DNA of 64,000 nucleotides from DATEBA01 sp035288045 (lineage in GTDB: Bacteria > Actinomycetota > UBA4738 > HRBIN12). The position numbers and the translations under genes were made by a program. Positions 1-8,151 of this stretch are shown one piece after another. The notes under the pieces were generated by a model, which was not told the origin of the DNA, ran no database searches, and saw only the letters and a list, made by a program, of their open reading frames with translations. The stretch is from NCBI GenBank assembly GCA_035288045.1, contig DATEBA010000074.1, forward strand, positions 29,443 through 93,442, read 5' to 3'. Numbering within the stretch: position 1 is the first letter of the stretch; every line of letters starts with the position of its first letter.

Positions 1-100
1 GCGGCGGAGCATGTGCACGTCCTCCTGTGGAGAGGGATCATCACGCTGTCACCGGTCGGAGCGCCCCGTCGATGGACCAAGGTCCCGATCTTCGGCGGAA

Positions 101-862
101 CTACCCGGCCACTCCGCCCCCATCGACCGGGAGCACAGCGCCCGTTACGAACGAGGACTCGTCCGAGGCGAGGAACAGCACGGCCCTAGCGATCTCCTCC
201 GGTTCGCCCATCCTTCCCAGCGGGCGGTCAGAGGCGTCCGCGACGTACTCGTCCCACGTCTGACCCCGTGCCTCGGCGTCGGCGCGCTCCATGGGCGTCA
301 CGGTGTCGCCGGGGCAGACGCAGTTCACGCGGATCCCCTGGCCTCCGTGGTCGATCGCCATCGCTCGAGTCAGGTTGACGACGCCGCCCTTCGCCGCGCA
401 GTAGGCAACCGCGCGGTCCCCGCCGACGAGTCCCCAGCCGGACGCGTTGTTCACGATCGAGCCTCCGCCCTGCCCGATCATCACGGGCAACGCGTGCTTG
501 GTCATGAGGAACGTGCCCTTCAGGCTCGTGTCGACCTGCGCGTCCCACTCCTCCTCGGTGCAGTCGACGGAGTCGTTGGGGACGTAGACCCCGGCGTTGT
601 TGAAGAGCACGTCCAGCCGGCCGAAGGCCGCCACGGTTTCGTCGACCGTGCGACGGCAGTCCACGTCCCGTCGAACGTCCGCGCGGGCAAACATCGCGCG
701 GCCTCCCTCGCCCTCGATCTCGCCAACGACCTCCGTGCCGCGCGCCTGGTCTCGTCCTGTCAACACCACCTTCGCGCCCTCGCGTGCAAACAGCACGGCG
801 GTAGCTCTCCCGATCCCCGAGGTGCCTCCCGTGATGAGAGCGACCTTGCCCCCAAGACGCAT
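101..862 (-). CDS. SDR-family NAD(P)-dependent oxidoreductase
   Basis: Classical short-chain dehydrogenase of 253 residues, the usual length for the family. The N-terminal cofactor motif TGGTSGIG, the NNAG motif, a Ser in NNASGW and the catalytic YCAAK (YxxxK) are all visible, as is the conserved PGDTVTPM stretch after the active site. The ATG at 862 follows GAAAGGAGCTGCGCC, a good ribosome binding site, so a longer upstream frame is not needed. The substrate cannot be told from sequence; 3-oxoacyl-ACP reductase-like and sugar or steroid dehydrogenases all share this pattern. It stands alone, with a decayed gene just upstream on the same strand. Family assignment is firm, specificity unknown. 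Confidence 0.93.
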   Translation of the reverse strand: MRLGGKVALITGGTSGIGRATAVLFAREGAKVVLTGRDQARGTEVVGEIEGEGGRAMFARADVRRDVDCRRTVDETVAAFGRLDVLFNNAGVYVPNDSVDCTEEEWDAQVDTSLKGTFLMTKHALPVMIGQGGGSIVNNASGWGLVGGDRAVAYCAAKGGVVNLTRAMAIDHGGQGIRVNCVCPGDTVTPMERADAEARGQTWDEYVADASDRPLGRMGEPEEIARAVLFLASDESSFVTGAVLPVDGGGVAG

Positions 863-891
863 GGCGCAGCTCCTTTCGAGTCCCGGCGGCT

Positions 892-1265
892 CTACACGAG
901 CCCGACCTGGGCGGAGCATGTCTTCTTGACCTCCGCGGCCCGGATGGCGTCGCGCGCGTCGGCCCAGTACACGTCCCGCCCTCCCCGGCCGTTCAGGGTG
1001 TCGTTCTGCCGGATCCGGTCGCGCACCCACAGACACGCGTCGCGCTCCGGCCCCCCGAGACGAAGTCCGGCACACGATCGTCGCCCGCGTGGATCTCGTC
1101 CGCGCCGCCGCCCGCGCAGATGACGTCGTCCTAGACGTGCCCTCGATCACGTGTTCCTTCGGGCCGTCGGTGATCGTGCACCGCGGCCCGCCTCCGGCCG
1201 CAACCGCCAAGGAGAGGAGCGCGAACGCTGTCGAGCCGCACGGGGATCCTTCGCACGTGCCGATG
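892..1265 (-). pseudogene. decayed RTX-like calcium-binding repeat protein
   Basis: Read on the minus strand, this stretch encodes pieces of a secreted RTX-like (hemolysin-type calcium-binding) protein in three different frames. A hydrophobic leader (STAFALLSLAVAA) and RCTITDGPKEHVIEGT are in one frame, DDVICAGGGADEIHAGDD in the next, and GGPERDACLWVRDRIRQN to a terminal TCSAQVGLV-stop in a third. The breaks fall near 1135 and in a run of six G near 1050. Each piece has high GC at third positions and the order matches the family (leader, nonapeptide-like repeat, short C-terminus). No single frame spans it, so it is either a relic or a short gene spoiled by base-calling errors in G runs. The 863-1361 gap holds nothing else I can see. 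Confidence 0.55.
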
Positions 1266-1361
1266 ATGAGTCAGAAGGCGGGTCGTGCGCAAACGCCCTT
1301 GCCCGAGCCGAGCGGTCCTCGCGACCCTAGGATTCGAGTGGCGAACGAGGGGAGGCGACGG

Positions 1362-2150
1362 GTGAGGGTGGCGCGGCGACCGGTCTTCCTCGCCGCCTGG
1401 ACTTGGCTCTACATGGTCGTCATGCTCGCCCCCGTCCTCCTGCTGATCCGGATCTCCCTGAACCCCGGCTTCTCCACGACGGAGCTCGACGGATTCACCC
1501 TCCGCAACTACCGCTCTGTGCTCGAGGATCCCCAGATGCTCGACGCGCTCGTGCAGAGTCTCACCCTCGCCATCCTCACGATGGCGATCGCGACCCCCCT
1601 CGGATGCGGGCTGGCTCTTGGGCTCACGCGCTGGCCGGGCCGCCTGTCCACCGCGGCGGGTGTGCTCACCGTCCTCCCGCTCGCTCTGCCGCAGACCGTC
1701 GTCGCGACCGGGTTCTTCCTACTCGTGTGGAAGGTGTTCACCCCGCTGCCGTTCGACAGTCCCTCCCAGCTGCTCGCGCACGTCACGCTGGCGTTGCCTG
1801 TCGTTGCGATCGTCGTGCGCCTGCGGCTCCTCTCGATCGGGCGGGAGCCGGAGGAGATGGCGATGGATCTCGGGGCCTCGGAGGGGCAGGTGCTGTTCCG
1901 GGTCCTGCTCCCGCTGCTTTCGCCGGCGATCCTGGCGGCGGCGGCGATCGCCTTCGTCGTGTCCCTCGACAACTTCGTGCTGAGCCAGTGGCTCTGCATC
2001 CCGAGCGACTGCCGGACCGTGCCGATGGTCCTCTACGGAGCCCGCGTCCCCTTCCCACCGTTCGCCGCGCTCGCGTCGGTGACGATGGTGTGCTCGCTCG
2101 CCGCCCTCGGGGTCGCGTCGTGGGCGTGGGTCCGCCTCCGCCCCAGGTAA
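1362..2150 (+). CDS. ABC transporter permease, PotC/spermidine-putrescine type
   Basis: Integral membrane permease of 262 residues, matching the usual PotC length of about 260-270. It has around six hydrophobic segments starting with an N-terminal helix (AWTWLYMVVMLAPVLLLI). The cytoplasmic EAA loop appears as MAMDLGASEGQVLFRVLLP, where the ATPase would dock. The GTG at 1362 follows GAGGGGAGG at a suitable distance; the open frame runs further upstream, but that part is low quality and would give an overlong N-terminus. Substrates in this family include polyamines, iron and thiosulfate, so specificity is open. No partner permease, ATPase or binding protein is adjacent: the next gene is an unrelated secreted protein. 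It may pair with subunits encoded elsewhere or be a leftover of a broken operon. Confidence 0.85.
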   Translation: MRVARRPVFLAAWTWLYMVVMLAPVLLLIRISLNPGFSTTELDGFTLRNYRSVLEDPQMLDALVQSLTLAILTMAIATPLGCGLALGLTRWPGRLSTAAGVLTVLPLALPQTVVATGFFLLVWKVFTPLPFDSPSQLLAHVTLALPVVAIVVRLRLLSIGREPEEMAMDLGASEGQVLFRVLLPLLSPAILAAAAIAFVVSLDNFVLSQWLCIPSDCRTVPMVLYGARVPFPPFAALASVTMVCSLAALGVASWAWVRLRPR

Positions 2151-2301
2151 GCCTCCGCCGTAGGTCGCAGGCCGATCGCCCTCCCCGGTGGCCGAGTGGC
2201 CGATTGACGCTCGCGCCCGTCGGACGGGACCCTGTGGGCGGTGGCCGGGGAGGGCGGAGGTGCGCCCTCGACGGGGCCCGGCGCTCCGGAGGAAGGCCGC
2301 C

Positions 2302-3555
2302 ATGCCGAAGAGGATCCTTCTTGTGGCCGGGCTCGCCGTCGCGCTGTGCATGCGGGCGGCACCGTCCGGCGCGGGTGCGTTCCCGGGGGTGAACGGCAAG
2401 ATCGCGTTCGTACGCGACGGCGACGTCTGGGTGATGAACGCCGATGGTTCGGGTCAGACGGCTCTTACCAGCGACCCCTCGAGCGACGGCGCGCCGTCCT
2501 GGTCGCCCGACGGGATGCGGATCGCCTTCCAGCGGTGCGGGGACGACGGATGCCGGCTCTACCTGATGAACGCCGACGGGTCGGGAGAGACGGACCTCTC
2601 GGTAGTGATGGGCATCTACGGCGACACGCCGTCATGGACGGAGAACGGCCGGATCGTCTTCCACTCGATGCACCCCGGGTTCGACCAGAACATCTACAGG
2701 GTGTCGCCGAGCGGCAGCGGTCTCGAGATCGTGACCGGCGGGTACTCGGCCGCGTATGCAGCCGGCGACGCGGTGTTCGAGACGAGCGGTGGGCTCGTCC
2801 GCAACGGGTCCACGATCACCACGGGGAAACGGCCCTCGTGGGCGCCGGATGCTTCCTCCATCGCGTTCCACGATTGGGACGGCAAGGCCGGTGCGTTCCT
2901 CGTCTACGCCGTGAACCCCAACGGCACCGGGCGCGTGGCGCTCACGGGCGGGCGGCGCGCGAGCTCGCGCAACGCGGGGTGGTCGCCCGACGGGACGAGG
3001 ATCCTGTTCGACTCCGCCAGGAGTGGCGACTACGAGGTCTACGTGATGCGACCCGACGGCGGGGGCGTCACGAACCTAACGAACGACCCCGCCCGGGACA
3101 CCGACCCCGACTGGCAGCCGCAGCCGCCATACCTGCCTGACGGTCTCGTGAAGAAGGCGTCGGCCGGCGCGTTCGCCGGGGACGGCGTCTACAACGACAC
3201 CGGCGCCGGGCAGGCGGCCTCCGCCACCCTCGAGCGCGGCGGTAGCGCCAGGTTCGTCGTGCGTGTGGAGAACGACGGCGCCCGGACCGACTCGATGACT
3301 GTCGACGGGTGCGGGAGCTGGGGCGCGTTCTCCATGACCTACCTCGCAGGAGACGGAACCGACGTCACGCGCGCGGTGACGGAGGGCCGGTACACGCTGG
3401 GGCTCGCCACCGGTGGCCACGGTAGGGTGATAGCTATCGTGAAGGCCTCGAGGACGGCGCGCTCGGGCGCGTCGAGGAGCTGTCTCGTGCGCGCGGTCTC
3501 CGGCGGCGACGGCACCAGGCGAGACGTCGTCAAGGTCGTCGCCTCCGTGGCCTGA
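2302..3555 (+). CDS. secreted TolB-like beta-propeller (PD40 repeats)
   Basis: A 417-residue exported protein. An N-terminal signal peptide (MPKRILLVAGLAVALCMRAA, then an alanine-rich cleavage region) is followed by TolB/PD40-type blades, visible as repeated WVMNADGSGQT, LYLMNADGSGET, WSPDGMRIAF, WSPDGTRILF and YVMRPDGGGVTNL from about residue 35 to 270. The C-terminal 130 residues form a separate beta-rich domain resembling those that follow such propellers in actinobacterial surface proteins. The ATG at 2302 is preceded by GGAGGAAGG. In proteobacteria TolB belongs to the Tol-Pal system; here there is no Tol partner and the role is unknown. It converges on the next gene with one base between the stops. 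Confidence 0.85.
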   Translation: MPKRILLVAGLAVALCMRAAPSGAGAFPGVNGKIAFVRDGDVWVMNADGSGQTALTSDPSSDGAPSWSPDGMRIAFQRCGDDGCRLYLMNADGSGETDLSVVMGIYGDTPSWTENGRIVFHSMHPGFDQNIYRVSPSGSGLEIVTGGYSAAYAAGDAVFETSGGLVRNGSTITTGKRPSWAPDASSIAFHDWDGKAGAFLVYAVNPNGTGRVALTGGRRASSRNAGWSPDGTRILFDSARSGDYEVYVMRPDGGGVTNLTNDPARDTDPDWQPQPPYLPDGLVKKASAGAFAGDGVYNDTGAGQAASATLERGGSARFVVRVENDGARTDSMTVDGCGSWGAFSMTYLAGDGTDVTRAVTEGRYTLGLATGGHGRVIAIVKASRTARSGASRSCLVRAVSGGDGTRRDVVKVVASVA

Positions 3556-3556
3556 T

Positions 3557-4348
3557 TCAGTACCAGGCCTCCGAGGGCCCCTTGTATTCCTGGACGGTGT
3601 TGCCGCCGTCCACGACGATCGACTGGCCGGTGATGTAGCTCGCGCGGTCGGAGGCCAGGAACGCGATCACCTCGGCGACCTCCTCGGGCGTCCCGGACCG
3701 GCCTAGCGGCGTGTTCTGCCCTGCGATCCGTTCCTCCGGCGTCTGGGAGCCGCTCGCGATCCAGCCCGGCGCCACGGAGTTCGCCGTAACGCCGTCCCGC
3801 CCCAGCTCGACCGCAAGTCCGCGCATCAGGCCGTCCATGCCGGCCTTCCCCGCACCGTATCCCACCGACCCGGGGTTGGACACGAGGGGGCCCGTCACCG
3901 ATGAGACCATCACTATCCGGCCGTACCGCCGCTTCACCATGCCGGGCACGACGAGTCGCGTGATGCTGAAAGCGGTCCTCAGGTTGCGACCGATCGTCCG
4001 GTCCCAATCGGCCTCGCCGAGCTCGATGAAGCTCCTCTCCTCCTCCTCGAGTCCGACCTGGACCATCCCGGCGTTGTTCACGAGAACGTCGATCCGGCCG
4101 TAGAGCTCGAGGACGCCGTCGACCAGCGCTCGGGTCTCCGAAGCGCCCGTCAGGTCGGCCGCGAAGCCGGCCGCCGTCAGGCCCTCTCCGCGCAGCTCGT
4201 CCTCTCGTTCGCGTATCCGGTCGGTCGTCGAGGCGATGGCGAGCATCGCTCCCTCGCGGCCTAGCGCGCGGGCCGCTGCGAGGCCGATCCCCGTTGGGCT
4301 GCCCGCGCCCGTGACGAGCGCCACCCTTCCCTCAAGCTCGGACTGCAT
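3557..4348 (-). CDS. SDR-family oxidoreductase
   Basis: Short-chain dehydrogenase of 263 residues. The cofactor loop is TGAGSPTGIG (a slightly enlarged glycine motif), followed by VNNAG, the catalytic Ser in MVSSVTG, and YGAGK as the YxxxK motif. The segment ANSVAPGWIASGSQ and the C-terminal ITGQSIVVDGG are typical of FabG-like enzymes. The ATG at 4348 is directly preceded by GGGAGGTCC. The substrate is unknown. It resembles the SDR at 101-862 only at family level, so the pair does not look like a recent duplication. Confidence 0.93.
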   Translation of the reverse strand: MQSELEGRVALVTGAGSPTGIGLAAARALGREGAMLAIASTTDRIREREDELRGEGLTAAGFAADLTGASETRALVDGVLELYGRIDVLVNNAGMVQVGLEEEERSFIELGEADWDRTIGRNLRTAFSITRLVVPGMVKRRYGRIVMVSSVTGPLVSNPGSVGYGAGKAGMDGLMRGLAVELGRDGVTANSVAPGWIASGSQTPEERIAGQNTPLGRSGTPEEVAEVIAFLASDRASYITGQSIVVDGGNTVQEYKGPSEAWY

Positions 4349-4442
4349 GGACCTCCCTTAGGGGCCGAGGCCGCCACTTCATACCACGCGGCGGTCGGAG
4401 ATAGTCGTGCGCCGACCCGAGGACGACTCCTGATCGAGACGC

Positions 4443-4604
4443 CTACGTCGCGGCGATGGGTGCGTGCTCGCGTTCACGTTCGCCAGCCAAGATCGGCGGC
4501 TCCATCGTCCGGCCCCCGGCGGCCAGGTCGCGAGGGTCGGCGTTGATCGATGCGAAGAACGACGCGGCCGCCCGGAGCCGGCGGTCGGAGAGCTCGGCCG
4601 GAGC
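4443..4604 (-). pseudogene. truncated reading frame abutting a tandem repeat
   Basis: A minus-strand frame of 53 codons with strong GC at third positions but no start codon. It reads through ELSDRRLRAAASFFASIN and TMEPPILAGERE to a TAG at 4445. Upstream it runs straight into an in-frame TAG inside the 20-bp tandem repeat, so any 5' part is missing. I do not recognise the family. The codon bias suggests a gene remnant rather than chance, but the piece is short. Apart from the repeat and this fragment I see nothing in 4349-4714. Confidence 0.3.
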
Positions 4605-4651
4605 CTAGACCCGGTTCCCGGAGCCTAGACCCGGTTCCCGGAGCCTAGACC
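4601..4651. repeat. 20-bp tandem repeat, about 2.5 copies
   Basis: The unit GAGCCTAGACCCGGTTCCCG occurs at 4601-4620 and 4621-4640, followed by an 11-base partial copy at 4641-4651. The copies are identical, which points to recent slippage. The unit contains CTAG and a CCGG-rich half. It separates the truncated frame at 4443-4604 from the promoter of the gene starting at 4729. Confidence 0.9.
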
Positions 4652-4728
4652 AAAGGCGGGATGGAGCGGCCGCCGCTTCGCGATGCCGGCAGCTCCATAC
4701 GTGGTTCCATCGGCTACCCTTCGCTCCG

Positions 4729-5439
4729 ATGAGGGGGGAGGACAAGCTGCTCGAGCTCCAGAACCTCGATATCGCGATCGATCGGGCCGGGGCGCGCCGG
4801 CGGGAGATCGAGTCGGGGGAGGCCGTCCGTGACCTGAGGTCCGCGGCCGACGAGGCCGAGCGCCGGCTGGGCGAGCTTCGTCTCCGGCTCGGCGAGGAGT
4901 CCCGCGAGCAGGCGCGGCTCGAGCACGAGGCCGACTCGTTGGGGCAGAAGGCCGCGGCTGAGGAGAGACGGCTGTACGACGGGTCGATCGCGAACGCCAA
5001 GGAGCTCGAGGCCCTCCAGCACGAGGTCGCGAACCTGAAGACCCGCCGATCGGCTTCCGAAGACCTGCTCCTCGAGGCGATGGAACGCATCGAGGAATTG
5101 GAGGCGCAGGCCGTGACCCTCGAGGCCGAGGCCACGACCGCGCGCGAGGAGCTCGACGCCGCGCTGGGAGGGGCTGCCGGAGAGCTCGATCGGCTGACCG
5201 CCGAGATCGCGTCGGCTCTCGCGTCTCGCGAAGCGCTGCTGCCCGAGATCGACGACGAGGTCCTCGCCCTCTACGACGAGCTCCGCCCACAGAAGAAGGG
5301 TGTCGCCGCCGCAGCGCTCGTGGACGGCGTGTGTCAGGGATGCCACGAGAAGCTCTCGGCGCTCGAGATTGATCGTCTCAAACACACCGATGGCATGAAG
5401 AGGTGCGAATACTGCCGGCGGATCCTGGTCTTTGGGTGA
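4729..5439 (+). CDS. coiled-coil C4 zinc-ribbon protein (CT398/CdsZ-like)
   Basis: A 236-residue protein with a long charged coiled coil (about residues 5-185, rich in Glu, Ala, Arg and Leu heptads) followed by a C-terminal zinc ribbon with CQGC and CEYC as the metal-binding pairs. This is the architecture of the CT398/CdsZ-like family (zf-RING_7), widespread in Actinobacteria and often next to RNase HI, as it is here. The exact role is not settled; a nucleic-acid or secretion-associated function has been proposed. The ATG at 4729 follows a TACCCT box (4715-4720) by 8 nt without a Shine-Dalgarno sequence, suggesting a leaderless mRNA. Its stop overlaps the next start (GTGA), so the two are co-transcribed and probably translationally coupled. 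Confidence 0.85.
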   Translation: MRGEDKLLELQNLDIAIDRAGARRREIESGEAVRDLRSAADEAERRLGELRLRLGEESREQARLEHEADSLGQKAAAEERRLYDGSIANAKELEALQHEVANLKTRRSASEDLLLEAMERIEELEAQAVTLEAEATTAREELDAALGGAAGELDRLTAEIASALASREALLPEIDDEVLALYDELRPQKKGVAAAALVDGVCQGCHEKLSALEIDRLKHTDGMKRCEYCRRILVFG

Positions 5440-5906
5440 TCGTCGCCTGCGACGGGGCCTCCCGGGGGAACCCGGGCCCTGCCGGCATCGGCGCGGTCGT
5501 GGTCACCACCAAGGGAGAGGTGCTCGCGGAGATCGCCCGCGGTATCGGGGTTACGACGAACAACGTCGCCGAGTACACGGCCGTGATCGAAGGCTTAGTG
5601 CGGGCCGCCGAGCTGGGAGCCACCGACGTCCTCCTGCGCTCCGACAGCCACCTGATCGTCGAACAGCTCTCGGGTCGCTACAAGGTGAAGAACGCCAAGC
5701 TGAAGCCCCTTCATGCGAGGGTGCGCGAGCTGGCCGGCGGCTTCTGGCGCATCCGATACGAGCACGTCCCCAGGGAACACAACCGTCACGCCGACCGGCT
5801 CGCCAACCGGGGCGTGGACGAGTGGCTGGCCGCCGGGGAGAAGGCTAGCCCGCCGGAGAGGCAGCCGCCCCCGTGGGGACCGCAACCGGGCCGAGGCTCG
5901 GGCTGA
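5436..5906 (+). CDS. ribonuclease HI family protein
   Basis: RNase HI of 156 residues, degrading RNA in RNA-DNA hybrids. The catalytic acidic residues are visible as D6 (ACDGAS), E46 (NVAEYTA), D70 (SDSHL) and D120 (HADRLAN), with H115 and N116 nearby in PREHNRHAD. It starts at GTG 5436, giving the GTGA overlap with the zinc-ribbon gene; an earlier in-frame codon at 5403 would add residues that are not conserved. The last 20 residues are a Pro/Arg/Gly-rich tail whose DNA is also the 3' end of the oppositely oriented lipoprotein gene (62-bp tail overlap), so the tail may exist because of that overlap. Confidence is high for function. Confidence 0.93.
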   Translation: MIVACDGASRGNPGPAGIGAVVVTTKGEVLAEIARGIGVTTNNVAEYTAVIEGLVRAAELGATDVLLRSDSHLIVEQLSGRYKVKNAKLKPLHARVRELAGGFWRIRYEHVPREHNRHADRLANRGVDEWLAAGEKASPPERQPPPWGPQPGRGSG

Positions 5907-6771
5907 ACAGCTCGCCGAGAGGGAACTCGAGGACGACCCGGTCCTTTCGGCTCCGGAAAGGGAGCCGGAGTGAGAGACCCTCCGAGCTCGGTTGCGCGTC
6001 GAAGACCACACCGCCCGGAATCCTCGACCGCGAAGGGATTGCTGCCAGGCTCTCGGCGACGCCGAGTGCGATCCCTGAAACCTCTCGACCGTTGGGCGAG
6101 ACGAGTAGCGCTTCCTTCGCGCGGAGGGACAGTAGCTTCCCCGTCTTGTTGGACACGAACAGGTTCACCTGCCACCGACCGGGGAAGGCGAACACCGAAT
6201 CGAGACGGACCACCACGCCCCCACGCCCTTTTTCCTCGTCCTGGATCGGGTAGATCGATCGTTCGATCGACTGTCCGTCCCGCGTGCCGTCGGAGACGGC
6301 CCAGCGACCCGGCGCCAGCCGGGTGACGATGAAGGGACCGACGAACTCCCGGCTGAACCCGCCGGCCACGCCCTGGAAGGGTTGGGTGCGGAACGCGACG
6401 GTCGCGTCGACGTTCACCTGGCCTCCGAAGGCCCCGCCGGGCAGCTCCATGAAGTCGACGAACTCGAGCTGTCGGATCTCGACATCGCCGTCTATGTCGC
6501 CTGGGAAGAGCTGGTTCTGGTAGTCGACCCACTGGACCCAGCGACCGATCTTCTCCGTGCCGGTGACGGAGAGGAGCTCCTCCGCGTCGTCGTTCGCGGC
6601 GTTGGCGTAGCCGTGCAGGAAGGCGACGACCGCTCCCCTTGCCGCAGCGACGTCGAGCACGAAGCTCGCCGGCAACTGCTCGATCGCATTGGGCTCCACC
6701 TCGCCCTGCTGGGCGGGACCGCACGCGGACAGCGCGAGTAGGACAAGGGCGGAGAGGGTCGTACGTCGCAT
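5845..6771 (-). CDS. lipoprotein of unknown function
   Basis: A 308-residue predicted lipoprotein: the signal MRRTTLSALVLLALSACGP has a lipobox ending at C17. The mature part has an Ala-rich helix and alternating beta segments (VNLFVSNKTGKLLSLRAKE, VVVRLDSVFAFPGRW). The first half has the feel of an NTF2-like or TcpC-like fold (AFLHGYANAANDDAEELL), but I do not recognise a named family. The start is separated from the oppositely oriented rnpB promoter by only a few bases, so the two promoters overlap. The 3' end overlaps the RNase HI gene by 62 bp. Confidence 0.7.
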   Translation of the reverse strand: MRRTTLSALVLLALSACGPAQQGEVEPNAIEQLPASFVLDVAAARGAVVAFLHGYANAANDDAEELLSVTGTEKIGRWVQWVDYQNQLFPGDIDGDVEIRQLEFVDFMELPGGAFGGQVNVDATVAFRTQPFQGVAGGFSREFVGPFIVTRLAPGRWAVSDGTRDGQSIERSIYPIQDEEKGRGGVVVRLDSVFAFPGRWQVNLFVSNKTGKLLSLRAKEALLVSPNGREVSGIALGVAESLAAIPSRSRIPGGVVFDAQPSSEGLSLRLPFRSRKDRVVLEFPLGELFSPSLGPVAVPTGAAASPAG

Positions 6772-6778
6772 TCGAAGC

Positions 6779-6784
6779 TATCCT
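6779..6784 (+). promoter_or_regulatory. rnpB -10 box
   Basis: TATCCT lies six nt before the first base of the RNase P RNA P1 helix at 6791, which is the expected spacing from a -10 box to the transcription start. No good -35 hexamer is seen 17 bp upstream. The box sits just outside the start codon (6769-6771) of the divergent lipoprotein gene. Confidence 0.6.
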
Positions 6785-6790
6785 CGCACA

Positions 6791-7154
6791 GGAGGAGCCG
6801 GCCGGGCGGCCGCGGGCTTCGGCTCGAGGAAAGTCCGGACTCCGCAGGGCAGGGTGCTGGGTAACGCCCAGGCGGGGCGACCCGCGGAAAGCGCAACAGA
6901 GAGCAGACCGCCCCCTCGGGGGTAAGGGTGAAACGGTGAGGTAAGAGCTCACCAGCGGGCCGGGTGACCGGTCCGGCTCGGCAAGCCCCACCCGGAGCAA
7001 GGCCAAGCAGGGGGCGTTCGAGGGTGGCCCGCCCGAGCTCCCGGGTAGGCCGCACGAGGGCTTCGGCCCCGGGGTCCCGAGAGGGGCTCAGATAGATGGC
7101 CGCCACCGGCCCGAGAGGGCCGGCACAGGATCCGGCTTACAGGCCGGCTCCTCC
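6791..7154 (+). ncRNA. rnpB: RNase P RNA, bacterial class A
   Basis: Catalytic RNA of ribonuclease P, which matures tRNA 5' ends. Universally conserved blocks are present in order: GAGGAAAGTCCGGACTCC, AGGGCAGGGTGCTGGGTAAC, GCAACAGAGAGCAGACCGCC, GGGTAAGGGTGAAACGGTGA, ACCCGGAGCAAGGCCAAGCA, then GGGTAGGCCGCACGAGGG and the closing ACAGGATCCGGCTTACAG. The P1 helix closes the molecule: GGAGGAGCCGGCC at 6791-6803 is complementary to GGCCGGCTCCTCC at 7142-7154. The length of 364 nt is normal for type A. The 3' end overlaps the end of the convergent lipA gene by 18 nt. Confidence 0.97.
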
Positions 7155-8141
7155 ATCTCCCGCCAGCGCTCGCGCCAGCTGCTTTCCGGCGTGGTACGAG
7201 CTCCGCACGAGCGGGCCCGCCTCCACGTGGGTGATACCGAACGACTCGCCGACCCGCTTGTGGCGGGAGAATTCCTCGGGCGCGACCCAGCGGTCCACGG
7301 GCAGGTGGTACCTGGTCGGCTGCAGGTACTGACCCATCGTGACGATGTCGCAGCCCGCTTCGGCCAGATCGCGCAGCGCGCCCGGAACCTCGTCGGGTCG
7401 CTCGCCCATGCCGAGGATCAGGTTCGACTTCGTGACCTGGCCAGCACTCAGGCGCTTCGCGATCCCGAGCACCTCCAGCGATCGCTCGTACCCGAACGCG
7501 GGCCGGATCCGCGGGTGGAGCCGTCTCACCGTCTCGAGGTTGTGGGCGAAGACGTCGGGTTCCGCGGCGATCACGGTCGCGATGTCTCGTTGGCCTCCTC
7601 TGAAGTCTGACGGAAGGACCTCCACGCCGCAGCCGGGCACCGCCTGTCGCACGGCTCTGACGCAGGTAGCCCAGATGCGCGCTCCGCCGTCCTCGAGGTC
7701 GTCGCGCGCTACGCTTGTGAGGACCACGTAGCGGAGCCCCATCGCTCGGACGGCGTCCGCAACGCGCTGCGGTTCGTCCTCGTCCACCGGCAAGGGCCTT
7801 GCGGTCCTGACGTCGCAGAAGCCGCAGCGGCGCGTGCAGCGATCGCCGAGCACCAGGAACGTCGCCTCCCGCTCCTCCCAGCACTCGTAGATGTTCGGGC
7901 ATCCGGCCTCCTCGCAGACCGTGTGGAGGCTTTGCTCGCGCATGAGGCGCTTGAGATCCGCGTAGTTGGGGCCGATCCGCGCCTTAACGCGCAGCCACTC
8001 GGGTCGCCGAGCCGGTCGCGCGGCCTGCGCACAGCCCACCGAGTGAGCGACGTGGGTGTCCGAGAGCGCCGTAGGGCCGGAAGTCTGCAAGATCGGGAGG
8101 TAGAGGCGCCTGCGGTGCGGATTGTGGTCGTTCCCCAGCAT
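7137..8141 (-). CDS. lipA: lipoyl synthase
   Basis: Radical SAM enzyme that inserts two sulfurs into octanoyl groups on lipoyl domains. Both iron-sulfur sites are present: the auxiliary-cluster cysteines in CEEAGCPNIYEC, and the radical SAM CxxxCxxC as CTRRCGFC, preceded by EEREATFLVLGDRC. The MGQYLQPTRYHLPV block near the C-terminus is diagnostic. At 334 residues it is slightly long; the first 45 or so, before PEWLRVKA, are not conserved, no clear ribosome binding site supports ATG 8141, and a later GTG is possible. It lies 10 bp after the histidine kinase stop on the same strand. Its last codons form part of the rnpB P1 helix on the other strand. It works with LipB (20723-21415) and needs the Fe-S genes further along. 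Confidence 0.96.
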   Translation of the reverse strand: MLGNDHNPHRRRLYLPILQTSGPTALSDTHVAHSVGCAQAARPARRPEWLRVKARIGPNYADLKRLMREQSLHTVCEEAGCPNIYECWEEREATFLVLGDRCTRRCGFCDVRTARPLPVDEDEPQRVADAVRAMGLRYVVLTSVARDDLEDGGARIWATCVRAVRQAVPGCGVEVLPSDFRGGQRDIATVIAAEPDVFAHNLETVRRLHPRIRPAFGYERSLEVLGIAKRLSAGQVTKSNLILGMGERPDEVPGALRDLAEAGCDIVTMGQYLQPTRYHLPVDRWVAPEEFSRHKRVGESFGITHVEAGPLVRSSYHAGKQLARALAGDGGAGL

Positions 8142-8151
8142 CCGGACCAGT

